From CBIFWW01 sp966186435 (lineage in GTDB: Bacteria > Pseudomonadota > Gammaproteobacteria > Enterobacterales > Enterobacteriaceae), in contig CBIFWW010000015.1 of NCBI GenBank assembly GCA_966186435.1, positions 1-33,609 of the forward strand: a stretch of 33,609 bases of DNA, in the 5' to 3' direction. Each line of letters starts with the position of its first letter. The first letter of the stretch is position 1. This document shows positions 13,261 to 20,739 of this stretch, piece by piece. A program made the translations under genes and the position numbers. The notes under the pieces were generated by a model. It searched no databases. It saw only the letters and a list, made by a program, of their open reading frames with translations, and was not told the DNA's origin.

Positions 13261-15675
13261 TTAGTCAGCGAAGGTGCGGAACAGGGCTTTTCCTTTCAGC
13301 AAACGCACGCCAAGCCAGCCCCCACACAGCATCAGCACCACCAGGCCACACAGCGGCAGGCTTAACCAAAGCCGCCAGTCCGGCTGCCAGGGGAAGTCAA
13401 ATACCCGCATTTGCAGCAAGCCTAAGGCGGTCTCGGCACCGATGGCCGCCACCAGCCCTGAAACCAGGCCGAGTACCGCAAACTCACACCACAGGGTACG
13501 GCGCAGTAAACTTTTCCCCGCCCCCAGGGTGCGGTACACCACCAGTTCCTGATGGCGTTGCCTCATCCCCACCTGAATTTGTGCCAGTAACAGCAGCACG
13601 CCACACAGCGTGACCAGAATCACCATCACCTCTAGCGCCCGGCTGACCTGGCTCATCACCTGACTGACCTGGTGCAGAATGGCCCCGATATCCAGCAGGC
13701 TGACGGTGGGGAACTGGCGGTTGATATCCACCAGCAGGTTTTGATTGCCATCCCAACGGAAGCTGGTGAGCCAGCTTTGCGGCTGGTTGTTCAAGGCTCC
13801 GCCAGGGAAGATAAAGTAGAAATTAGGCCGCAGGCTCTCCCAATCCACTTTGCGCAGGCTAGTTACTTTAGCGGTGAAGGGCTGGGTATCCCCGGTGAAG
13901 GTTAGCTCAGTGCCCAGGGTGATACCCAGGCGGCCCGCCAGCCCTTGATCCACCGACACTTCCCCGGCCTTGGGCGGCCACTGCCCGGCCACCAGCGGAT
14001 TATGGTTGGGTTGGTTGTCCTGCCAGGTCAGGTTAAGTTCGCGGTTGAGCGCCTCATCACTGTTACCTTGGGTATCTTGCCCGGCGATGGCTGTCAGACG
14101 GGCGCGCACCACCGGATACCAGGCCGCAGGGATCACCTGATGTTCCGCCAGGAACTCTTTCACCGGTTGTACCTGCTCGCTGGCAATATTCACCATAAAA
14201 TAGTTCGGGCTGTCGGCGGGTAGCTGCTGCTGCCAGCGCTCCAGCAAATCGCCACGCAGCACCAACAACAGCGCCAGCAGCATAAAGGAGAGTGAGAATG
14301 CCGCCAGTTGGCTAAATGTCACCCAAGGCTGGCGCAGCAGCCGGTTAACCGCCAGCCGCAGCGCTAACGTGCGCAGCGTCAAACGCCGCAGCAGCGCCAA
14401 CATCAGCCAGCCAATCACCCCGGACACCAGCGCTAACACCAATGCCCCAGCCAACACCGCCCACAGCAACATGCTGCCGCCCATCAGCAGGGCCAGCAGG
14501 CCGACGGCCACCACCACCATCAGCGGTAGATAGATTTTTAACGGCCAGCCCCGGGATTGGGTATCCCGGCGTAGCACCCGCACCGGCTGGGTGGCAAGCA
14601 GCAGCTGGTATGGACGCAGGCCCACCAGTACCGAAATCACCACCATTGCCCCCACTGACCACAGCCAGGGCCACAGGCTGGCGGCAGGCAGCGCCACCGG
14701 CAGCACCGGTTTAAGCAGGCGGATCAATACCGCTTCAAACAGTAACCCCGCCGCGCCCCCTGCCAGGGTGGAAAGCACCAGCAGCAATACCCATTGGCCG
14801 AGCAACAGCTTACGTAGCGCAGTCTTCCCTGCCCCCAGGGTTTTCAGGATCGCCACCATGTCGTAACGGCTGCGGCAATAGTGGCCCATCGCCACCGCCA
14901 CTGCCGCCACGGCGAGCAGCAGGGTTAATAGCGCGCTGAGTAACAGGAATTGCTGGGAGCGCTCCAGGGAGCGGCCCATGGCATTCTCTTCCTGATCCAG
15001 GCTTTGCCAGCGCTGTTCAGGGGTTAACTGCGGGAGTAACCATTTTTCATAGCTGGCGAGTTGCTGTGCGCTACCGCCAAATTTATAACGCCAGGTGATG
15101 CGGCTACCGGGCTGAACGGCCCCGGTTTTTTCCACATCGTCCAGGTTCATCAACAGGCGTGGGGCAATCTGGAAGGGGTTAAACCCGGCGTCCGGCTCCT
15201 GAATCACTTCTCCGGCAATACGCAGCGTGGTATCACCCACATCAATGGTGTCCCCGGTTTTCAGCCCCAAGAGCGCCATCAAGCGAGGGGCAAGCAGGAC
15301 GCTGCCGGGCTGGGGTTTTAAATCCGCCGGTTGGGTCAACAACTTACCGTACATCGGATAAACCCCATCCACCGCCTTGATACTGGCAAGCTGGGGCTTA
15401 TCCCCGGCAAAGGTCATGGTGGCGAAAGAGAGCTGAGCGCCCACTTTTAACCCTTCGGCTTTGGCTCTTTCAAGCCAGCCATCCGGTACCGCTTTTGGCG
15501 AGCGTAACGCCCGGTCGCCCGCCAGGAAATCCCGGCTCTGTTGGCTTAGCCCTTTCTCCATCCGGTCGCTGATATTCCCCAGCGCCAGCACGCAGGCCAC
15601 CGCCAGACTTAGCGCTAACCAGACAATCAATAACGAAGGGGAGCGCCATTCGCGCCAGAACCAGCGAGCTATCAT
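13261..15675 (-). CDS. ybbP: ABC transporter permease YbbP (MacB/LolE-like, FtsX domains)
   Basis: The 804-residue membrane protein is the permease partner of YbbA and matches E. coli YbbP in length and sequence. It has an N-terminal membrane helix (LLIVWLALSLAVACVLAL), a long periplasmic domain, two FtsX-type membrane blocks (QFLLLSALLTLLLAVAAVAV; LEVMVILVTLCGVLLLLAQI) and a middle block of helices. Such type VII systems transmit force to the periplasm or extract membrane molecules. A structural role with TesA or a multimeric complex has been proposed for the E. coli homologue, but the substrate is not established. I set the start at the ATG at 15675 (MIARWFWREWRSPS); this gives a four-base ATGA overlap with ybbA. 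Upstream in-frame codons would add only MGGG. Confidence 0.95.
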   Translation of the reverse strand: MIARWFWREWRSPSLLIVWLALSLAVACVLALGNISDRMEKGLSQQSRDFLAGDRALRSPKAVPDGWLERAKAEGLKVGAQLSFATMTFAGDKPQLASIKAVDGVYPMYGKLLTQPADLKPQPGSVLLAPRLMALLGLKTGDTIDVGDTTLRIAGEVIQEPDAGFNPFQIAPRLLMNLDDVEKTGAVQPGSRITWRYKFGGSAQQLASYEKWLLPQLTPEQRWQSLDQEENAMGRSLERSQQFLLLSALLTLLLAVAAVAVAMGHYCRSRYDMVAILKTLGAGKTALRKLLLGQWVLLLVLSTLAGGAAGLLFEAVLIRLLKPVLPVALPAASLWPWLWSVGAMVVISVLVGLRPYQLLLATQPVRVLRRDTQSRGWPLKIYLPLMVVVAVGLLALLMGGSMLLWAVLAGALVLALVSGVIGWLMLALLRRLTLRTLALRLAVNRLLRQPWVTFSQLAAFSLSFMLLALLLVLRGDLLERWQQQLPADSPNYFMVNIASEQVQPVKEFLAEHQVIPAAWYPVVRARLTAIAGQDTQGNSDEALNRELNLTWQDNQPNHNPLVAGQWPPKAGEVSVDQGLAGRLGITLGTELTFTGDTQPFTAKVTSLRKVDWESLRPNFYFIFPGGALNNQPQSWLTSFRWDGNQNLLVDINRQFPTVSLLDIGAILHQVSQVMSQVSRALEVMVILVTLCGVLLLLAQIQVGMRQRHQELVVYRTLGAGKSLLRRTLWCEFAVLGLVSGLVAAIGAETALGLLQMRVFDFPWQPDWRLWLSLPLCGLVVLMLCGGWLGVRLLKGKALFRTFAD

Positions 15676-16358
15676 GCCTCCTCCCACAATACGCCATCAC
15701 GCAAGCGCAGCCGGCGGTCGCAGCGGGCAGCCAGTTGTTCATCGTGGGTGACTAAAATCAGCGTGGTGCCGTGATCCCGGTTCATGGAAAACAGCAGATC
15801 GGCGATGCGGTCCCCGGTGTGGCGGTCAAGATTGCCGGTTGGCTCATCGGCAAACAAAACCGCCGGGCTACCGCTAAAGGCCCGCGCCAGCGCCACCCTT
15901 TGTTGCTCGCCGCCAGAAAGCTGGGCCGGAAGATGGTGCATACGCTTCCCTAAGCCCAGGGTTTCTAACTGGGCCTGGGCCTGTGCCCGCCCTTCCCGGG
16001 TGCTCTCCCCCCGTAACAGGGCCGGTAGTTCCACGTTTTCTAGCGCACTCAGGGTCGGCACCAGCATAAAAGACTGGAACACGAAGCCCACGTCTTTAGC
16101 CCTAAGCTGGGCACGATCTTCTTCATTCATGGTGTGAAGCGGCTGGCCCAACAAGAAAACATCACCCCGGCTGCCATCATCCAGCCCGGCCAGAATCGCC
16201 AATAAGGTAGATTTACCGGAGCCGGATTCACCAATCAAGGCAATGGTTTGGGCTGGTTTGACAACCAGGTCAACACCAGAGAGGATGGAAAGCATCCCTT
16301 CCCCCTGACCGACGGACTTCTCCAGATGACGCACTTCAATAATATTTTCCGCTGGCAT
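15672..16358 (-). CDS. ybbA: ABC transporter ATP-binding protein YbbA
   Basis: The 228-residue ATPase energises the YbbP permease. It shows Walker A GESGSGKST near residue 42, the Q-loop FVFQSFMLVP, the signature LSGGEQQRVALARAF, Walker B VLFADEPTGNLD and the switch histidine in LILVTHDEQ. This is the LolD/MacB-type subfamily. The start was placed at 16358 because this gives the conserved MPAENIIEVRHLEKS beginning; the open frame extends further upstream but that part is antisense to tesA and not conserved. The 5' end overlaps the divergent tesA start by 33 bases. It is translationally coupled to ybbP by ATGA. Confidence 0.96.
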   Translation of the reverse strand: MPAENIIEVRHLEKSVGQGEGMLSILSGVDLVVKPAQTIALIGESGSGKSTLLAILAGLDDGSRGDVFLLGQPLHTMNEEDRAQLRAKDVGFVFQSFMLVPTLSALENVELPALLRGESTREGRAQAQAQLETLGLGKRMHHLPAQLSGGEQQRVALARAFSGSPAVLFADEPTGNLDRHTGDRIADLLFSMNRDHGTTLILVTHDEQLAARCDRRLRLRDGVLWEEA

Positions 16359-16952
16359 TTCGCTTTCCTGTTGCTGGTCTTTATGACGTTCCGCGCCGCG
16401 GCGGCGGATACCTTGTTGGTGCTGGGCGATAGCCTGAGTGCGGGCTACCGCATGGCGGCCTCTGCCGCCTGGCCTGCCCTGCTGGATAAACAGTGGCAGC
16501 CGCGCGATGTGCGGGTGGTCAATGGCAGTATCAGTGGTGATACCGCAGCCCAAGGGCTGGCACGGTTACCGGCCTTGCTGGAGCAGCATCACCCGCGTTG
16601 GGTATTGATCGAACTGGGCGGTAATGATGGCCTGCGGGGGTTTGCCCCGGATCAGGTAAGCCAAACCCTGAGCCAAATCATCACCGATGTTAAGGCGGCG
16701 AAGGCGCAACCGATAATTATGCAAATTCAGTTACCCCCGAACTACGGCCGCCGCTACAATGAGTCTTTTGCGGCTATCTACCCGCAACTGGCTAAAAAAT
16801 ATGGCATTCCGTTAATTCCATTCTTTATGGAAGAGGTCTATCAGAAGCCAGAGTGGATGCAGGATGATGGTATTCATCCCAAAATGCAGGCCCAGCCTTT
16901 TATCAGCCAGTGGATGGAAAAACAGCTGGCCCCATTAGTTAAACACGACTGA
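16326..16952 (+). CDS. tesA: Periplasmic thioesterase I/protease I/lysophospholipase L1
   Basis: TesA hydrolyses acyl-CoA, lysophospholipids and some esters in the periplasm. The 208-residue precursor has a signal peptide over residues 1-26 (hydrophobic HFAFLLLVFMTF, cleavage AAA/ADTL). The SGNH hydrolase motifs are complete: LGDSLSAG with the nucleophile Ser36 (Ser10 of the mature form), the oxyanion Gly in ISGDTAAQG, the Asn in LGGNDGLRG, and the Asp-His pair in MQDDGIHP. I chose ATG 16326 because it matches the E. coli N-terminus (FNN-FRWH); a longer frame runs antisense through ybbA. Its first 33 bases overlap ybbA head-to-head, so each promoter must lie inside the other gene. Confidence 0.96.
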   Translation: MTHFNNIFRWHFAFLLLVFMTFRAAAADTLLVLGDSLSAGYRMAASAAWPALLDKQWQPRDVRVVNGSISGDTAAQGLARLPALLEQHHPRWVLIELGGNDGLRGFAPDQVSQTLSQIITDVKAAKAQPIIMQIQLPPNYGRRYNESFAAIYPQLAKKYGIPLIPFFMEEVYQKPEWMQDDGIHPKMQAQPFISQWMEKQLAPLVKHD

Positions 16953-16983
16953 TCAGTTCACAGTCCTTCAGGCGCGTAAAGTT

Positions 16984-17754
16984 ATGCAAAAAAATATATT
17001 AATAACAGGCTGTTCCAGTGGTATCGGCCTGGCAAGTGCCCAAGAGCTTCAGCGCCAGGGCTTTCGGGTTTTGGCCGCCTGCCGTAAGCCGCAAGATGTG
17101 GAACGGATGAATAGCCTCGGCATGACCGGCGTGCTGCTGGATTTAGATGATGCTGAAAGCGTAGCTCAAGGTGCCCAACAGGTACGGGCGCTTACCAATG
17201 ATTGTTTGTTTGGGCTGTTCAACAACGGCGGTTACGGGGTTTACGGCCCGCTGGAAACCGTGAGCCGCCGCCAGCTGGAACAACAGTTCTCAACCAATCT
17301 GTTTGGCGCCCACCAGCTTACTATGCTGCTGTTACCGGCCATGACACCCCACGGTGAAGGCCGCATTGTGATGACCAGCTCGGTGATGGGGATTATCTCT
17401 ACCCCAGGCCGGGGGGCGTACGCCGCCAGTAAATACGCGCTGGAAGCCTGGTCTGATGCGCTGCGCATGGAACTGCGCCATAGCGGGGTGCGCGTTAGCC
17501 TGATTGAACCTGGCCCGATCCGCACCCGGTTTACCGATAACGTTAATCAGACCCAGTCCGATAAACCGGTGGAGAACCCGGGGATCGCCGCCCGCTTCAC
17601 CCTCGGCCCGGAGGCCGTAGTGGCTAAAGTGGTGGATGCCTTTACCCGTCCTAATCCAAGAATCCGCTACCCGGTGACGCTAGTAACCCATGCGGTGCGC
17701 TACCTTAAGCGCCTGTTACCAGATAGCCTAATGGACCGTATTTTACGCGGCTAA
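16984..17754 (+). CDS. ybbO: Short-chain dehydrogenase YbbO
   Basis: The 256-residue classical SDR is an NADP+-dependent aldehyde/ketone reductase by homology. It has the Rossmann motif TGCSSGIG at residues 8-15, the catalytic Ser in MTSSVMG and YAASK with catalytic Tyr and Lys, and the usual PGPIRTRF loop. The structural NNAG motif reads NNGG here (LFNNGGYGVYG), a small departure. The ATG at 16984 yields MQKNILITGCSSG, matching the core of E. coli YbbO without its N-terminal extension; the ribosome site is weak. It lies 31 bp after tesA and is probably cotranscribed with it, as in E. coli. Confidence 0.94.
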   Translation: MQKNILITGCSSGIGLASAQELQRQGFRVLAACRKPQDVERMNSLGMTGVLLDLDDAESVAQGAQQVRALTNDCLFGLFNNGGYGVYGPLETVSRRQLEQQFSTNLFGAHQLTMLLLPAMTPHGEGRIVMTSSVMGIISTPGRGAYAASKYALEAWSDALRMELRHSGVRVSLIEPGPIRTRFTDNVNQTQSDKPVENPGIAARFTLGPEAVVAKVVDAFTRPNPRIRYPVTLVTHAVRYLKRLLPDSLMDRILRG

Positions 17755-17813
17755 GATTGATATCAAGCCCGGCGGCCCCATATCGTTTCCAAATGCTTAA
17801 CAGAGAGTGAATC

Positions 17814-18668
17814 ATGTCAGCCCAGAACATTATTAATATTACCGAAGCTAACCTGCACCAGACTCTCGACCAGTCCATGACAGTCCCGGTACTGTTTTAC
17901 TTCTGGTCCGAACGTAGCCAGCACTGTTTAGAACTGACGCCGATGCTGGAGCAGCTGGCAAACCAGTATCACGGCCAGTTTATCCTTGCCAAAGTGGACT
18001 GCGATGCCGAGCAAATGGTGGCTTCTCAGTTCGGTCTTCGCTCGATCCCTACGGTCTATCTGTTCCAGAATGGCCAGCCGGTGGATGGCTTCCAGGGGCC
18101 GCAGCCAGAAGAAGCGGTACGCGCACTATTAGACAAAGTGCTGCCCCGTGAAGAAGAGTTGAAGATGCAGCAGGCGATGGAATTGATTGACGCCGGGAAC
18201 CATGCTGATGCCCTGCCGCTGCTGAAAGAAGCCCGCGCCCTGGCCCCAAAAGAGAGCGACATCGGGCTGTTGCTGGCAGACACGCTGATCCATCTCAACC
18301 GTAGCGAAGACGCTCAGGCGGTGCTGGATACCATTCCAATGCAGGATCAGGACAGCCGTTACCACGGGCTGGTGGCGCAGATTGAGTTGCTTAAGCAAGC
18401 GGCGGATACCCCGGAGATCCAACAGTTAACCCAGCAAGTGGCAGCCAATCCGGCTGATGCCGCGCTGGCTACTCAGCTGGCGCTGCAACTGCATCAGGTT
18501 GGCCGTAATGAAGAGGCGCTGGAGTTGCTGTTCAGCCATCTTAAAGGCGATTTAGCGGCAGCCGATGGTCAGGCCCGTAAAACCTTCCAGGATATCCTGG
18601 CCGCAATGGGTACCGGTGATGCTTTAGCCTCGCGCTACCGCCGCCAGCTCTATTCCTTGCTTTACTGA
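17814..18668 (+). CDS. cnoX: Chaperedoxin CnoX (YbbN)
   Basis: CnoX protects proteins from overoxidation during bleach (HOCl) stress by forming mixed disulfides, and transfers clients to GroEL/ES and DnaK. The 284-residue protein equals E. coli CnoX in length. The N-terminal thioredoxin-like domain has SQHC (residues 35-38) in place of CxxC, so it lacks classical reductase chemistry, as in E. coli. IPTVYLFQNGQPVDGFQG is the cis-Pro loop. The C-terminal half (from about 115) is TPR-like, with repeated helical pairs and the ending ALASRYRRQLYSLLY. Start ATG 17814 has AGAGAG upstream. A hairpin follows the gene. Confidence 0.96.
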   Translation: MSAQNIINITEANLHQTLDQSMTVPVLFYFWSERSQHCLELTPMLEQLANQYHGQFILAKVDCDAEQMVASQFGLRSIPTVYLFQNGQPVDGFQGPQPEEAVRALLDKVLPREEELKMQQAMELIDAGNHADALPLLKEARALAPKESDIGLLLADTLIHLNRSEDAQAVLDTIPMQDQDSRYHGLVAQIELLKQAADTPEIQQLTQQVAANPADAALATQLALQLHQVGRNEEALELLFSHLKGDLAAADGQARKTFQDILAAMGTGDALASRYRRQLYSLLY

Positions 18669-18688
18669 TCCCAGCGTTACACTCATCT

Positions 18689-18710
18689 GGCCGCCCCAGC
18701 GGCGGCCTTT
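18689..18710 (+). terminator. Probable terminator after cnoX
   Basis: GGCCGCC (18689-18695), loop CCAGC and GGCGGCC (18701-18707) form a perfect 7-bp G+C stem followed by only three Ts. It lies 20 bp after the cnoX stop. Confidence 0.65.
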
Positions 18711-18828
18711 CAACAACAAAATACTTTCCCTGTTTACGCTTTTAGCCGATCATTACATCAGCGCCATCGCGCCCGCTGGTGGCTCCCCTGCATCGGGTAG
18801 CCCGGTTTAACAGATACAGGAGGTATTT

Positions 18829-19743
18829 GTGATTACTATCCCCGTCATTATTATTGTCGCCCTGGTTATCGTCTTTGCCGGGATCAAGATTGTCCCGCAG
18901 GGTTACCAATGGACGGTTGAACGCTTTGGTCGCTATACCAAAACGCTAATGCCAGGGCTGAACCTGGTGGTGCCGTTTATGGACCGCATCGGCCGCAAGA
19001 TCAATATGATGGAGCAGGTGCTGGATATTCCTTCCCAGGAAATCATCTCCAAGGACAACGCCAACGTCACTATTGATGCGGTGTGCTTTATACAAGTGAT
19101 CGACCCGGCCCGTGCCGCCTATGAAGTTAGCAACCTGGAACTGGCGATTATCAATCTGACCATGACCAATATCCGTACCGTGCTGGGTTCGATGGAGCTG
19201 GATGAAATGCTCTCCCAGCGCGACAGTATTAACTCCCGCCTTTTGCATATCGTTGATGAAGCTACTAACCCCTGGGGCATCAAAGTTACCCGTATTGAAA
19301 TCCGCGATGTGCGCCCACCGGCAGAGCTGATCTCCTCAATGAACGCCCAGATGAAAGCCGAGCGAACCAAGCGTGCCTACATTTTGGAAGCTGAAGGGGT
19401 GCGTCAGGCTGAGATATTAAAAGCCGAAGGTGAAAAGCAGTCTCAAATCCTTAAAGCAGAAGGGGAACGTCAGTCTGCCTTCTTGCAGGCTGAGGCCCGC
19501 GAACGTTCGGCAGAAGCCGAAGCTCGTGCCACCAAAATGGTATCTGAAGCCATTGCCGCCGGGGATATCCAGGCGGTGAACTACTTTGTGGCCCAGAAAT
19601 ACACCGATGCATTGCAATCCATTGGCTCAGCTGGCAACAGCAAAGTGGTGTTAATGCCGCTGGAGGCCAGCAGCCTGATGGGTTCCATTGCCGGTATCAG
19701 TGAGCTACTGAATGAGAGCGCCGTTGGGCGTAGAAAACCATGA
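18829..19743 (+). CDS. qmcA: SPFH/band-7 membrane protein QmcA
   Basis: The 304-residue protein has one N-terminal membrane helix (TIPVIIIVALVIVFAGIKIV), then the SPFH domain (VPQGYQWTVERFGRYTKTLMPGLN onwards). A long Ala/Glu-rich coiled coil follows at about residues 175-250, containing the repeated EILKAEGEKQ/QILKAEGERQ pattern. Proteins of this type form large oligomeric cages in inner-membrane microdomains; E. coli QmcA is linked to FtsH activity. The start is GTG at 18829, supported by a perfect AGGAGG at 18818-18823. Its stop overlaps the ybbJ start as ATGA. The ybbLM (fetAB) genes that precede it in E. coli are absent. Confidence 0.95.
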   Translation: MITIPVIIIVALVIVFAGIKIVPQGYQWTVERFGRYTKTLMPGLNLVVPFMDRIGRKINMMEQVLDIPSQEIISKDNANVTIDAVCFIQVIDPARAAYEVSNLELAIINLTMTNIRTVLGSMELDEMLSQRDSINSRLLHIVDEATNPWGIKVTRIEIRDVRPPAELISSMNAQMKAERTKRAYILEAEGVRQAEILKAEGEKQSQILKAEGERQSAFLQAEARERSAEAEARATKMVSEAIAAGDIQAVNYFVAQKYTDALQSIGSAGNSKVVLMPLEASSLMGSIAGISELLNESAVGRRKP

Positions 19744-20186
19744 TTCCCCTGATAGCGGAACACCCTTATGCCCTATGGCTAAGCTTGGGTGGCCTGCTGC
19801 TGGCAGCAGAAATGCTGGGGGCCGGGGGGTATTTGCTGTGGAGCGGCGTGGCGGCGGTCATCACCGGGCTGCTGGTCTGGATGGTGCCACTGCCCTGGGA
19901 GTTCCAGGGTATTAGCTTCGCGGTATTAACCGTGCTGGCAGCCTGGCTATGGTGGCGCTGGCTGGCCCGTCGCCAGCAACAGCGGCCGGGGGAAACCCTC
20001 AACCAGCGTGGTAATCAGTTGTTAGGGCAAGTTCTGGTGCTAGATGCGCCGCTGGTGAATGGCCGGGGCAATGCCCGAGTGGGAGATAGCTCCTGGCCGG
20101 TTTCCGCCCCGGAGGATTTCCCGGCGGGCACCAAAGTGGAAGTGATCGCCATCGAAGGGATCACCCTGCGGGTACGTAAGCGTTAA
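19740..20186 (+). CDS. ybbJ: NfeD-like inner-membrane protein YbbJ
   Basis: The 148-residue protein has two or three hydrophobic segments in its first half (PYALWLSLGGLLLAAEML; AVITGLLVWMV; FAVLTVLAAWLWWRWLA). A small soluble OB-type domain at the C-terminus (LVNGRGNARVGDSSWPVSAP) ends in TLRVRKR. This is the short NfeD class, which pairs with SPFH proteins; the overlap with qmcA supports a joint function in membrane quality control. Its stop codon overlaps the stop of the convergent cueR by four bases (20183-20186), with no terminator between. Confidence 0.93.
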   Translation: MIPLIAEHPYALWLSLGGLLLAAEMLGAGGYLLWSGVAAVITGLLVWMVPLPWEFQGISFAVLTVLAAWLWWRWLARRQQQRPGETLNQRGNQLLGQVLVLDAPLVNGRGNARVGDSSWPVSAPEDFPAGTKVEVIAIEGITLRVRKR

Positions 20187-20587
20187 CCCTGGCGGTGGCA
20201 GCAGCCGGAAAGGTTGTCGATTATCGGGCAATCGGCGCTGTCATCCCCCGGGCAGGCATCCGCCAGGGTGATTAACTGGCTGCGCATCGCCTGTAGTTCA
20301 TTGATATGTTTATCGATCTCAGCCACCCGTTGCAGGGTGCGCGCTTTCACATCGGCGCTGTGGCGGGCGGGATTATTAAACAATCCCACCAAATCACGGC
20401 ATTCTTCCAAGGTAAACCCCACCTGCCGCGCCTGGCGCAATAATGTTAGCTCCTCTAGATGTTTACTGGTGTAACTGCGATAGCCGTTATCTGCCCTTAG
20501 TGGAGGTGTCACCAACCCTTTCTCTTCATAAAACCGTATTGCTTTGCTGGTAAGGCCGGTTTTCTTTGCTACATCGCTAATGTTCAT
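20183..20587 (-). CDS. cueR: Copper-responsive MerR-family activator CueR
   Basis: CueR senses Cu(I), Ag(I) or Au(I) with extreme affinity and activates copA (and cueO elsewhere) by untwisting promoters with long spacers. The 134-residue protein has the MerR helix-turn-helix (MNISDVAKKTGLTSKAIRFYEEKGL) and a dimerisation helix. The metal loop has Cys112 and Cys120 in ACPGDDSADCP, Ser77 is conserved, and the ending is LSGCCHRQG. I set the start at ATG 20587 because GGAGG lies just upstream and the N-terminus is then as in E. coli; the frame extends 21 residues further without conservation. It is divergent from copA, and both ends of the gene overlap or abut neighbours closely. Confidence 0.97.
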   Translation of the reverse strand: MNISDVAKKTGLTSKAIRFYEEKGLVTPPLRADNGYRSYTSKHLEELTLLRQARQVGFTLEECRDLVGLFNNPARHSADVKARTLQRVAEIDKHINELQAMRSQLITLADACPGDDSADCPIIDNLSGCCHRQG

Positions 20588-20657
20588 AATACCTCCAGTG
20601 ATGTGGGCACTATTGTAGCGCGAATGGTGCGCTATTTCCCTTAGCGTCAATCAAGCC

Positions 20658-20688
20658 TTGACCTTCCCCTTGCTGGAAGGTTTAACCT
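20658..20688 (+). promoter_or_regulatory. CueR operator and copA promoter (19-bp spacer)
   Basis: A -35 TTGACC (20658-20663) and -10 TAACCT (20683-20688) are separated by 19 bp, the overlong spacing needed for MerR-type activation. The spacer holds the dyad ACCTTCC-N7-GGAAGGT (20661-20681), which is the same as the E. coli copA site as I recall it. It lies about 52 bp before the copA start. Confidence 0.92.
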
Positions 20689-20739
20689 TAGCCCCACATC
20701 AGAAAGCCAGCCCCGCTGGTTGAATTACAGGAGTTAATT

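Noticed and set aside
15672..16553. A ybbA start 65 codons further upstream, and a tesA start 26 codons further upstream
   Set aside because: The extra N-terminal parts are antisense to the neighbour's coding sequence and not conserved; the chosen starts match the families.
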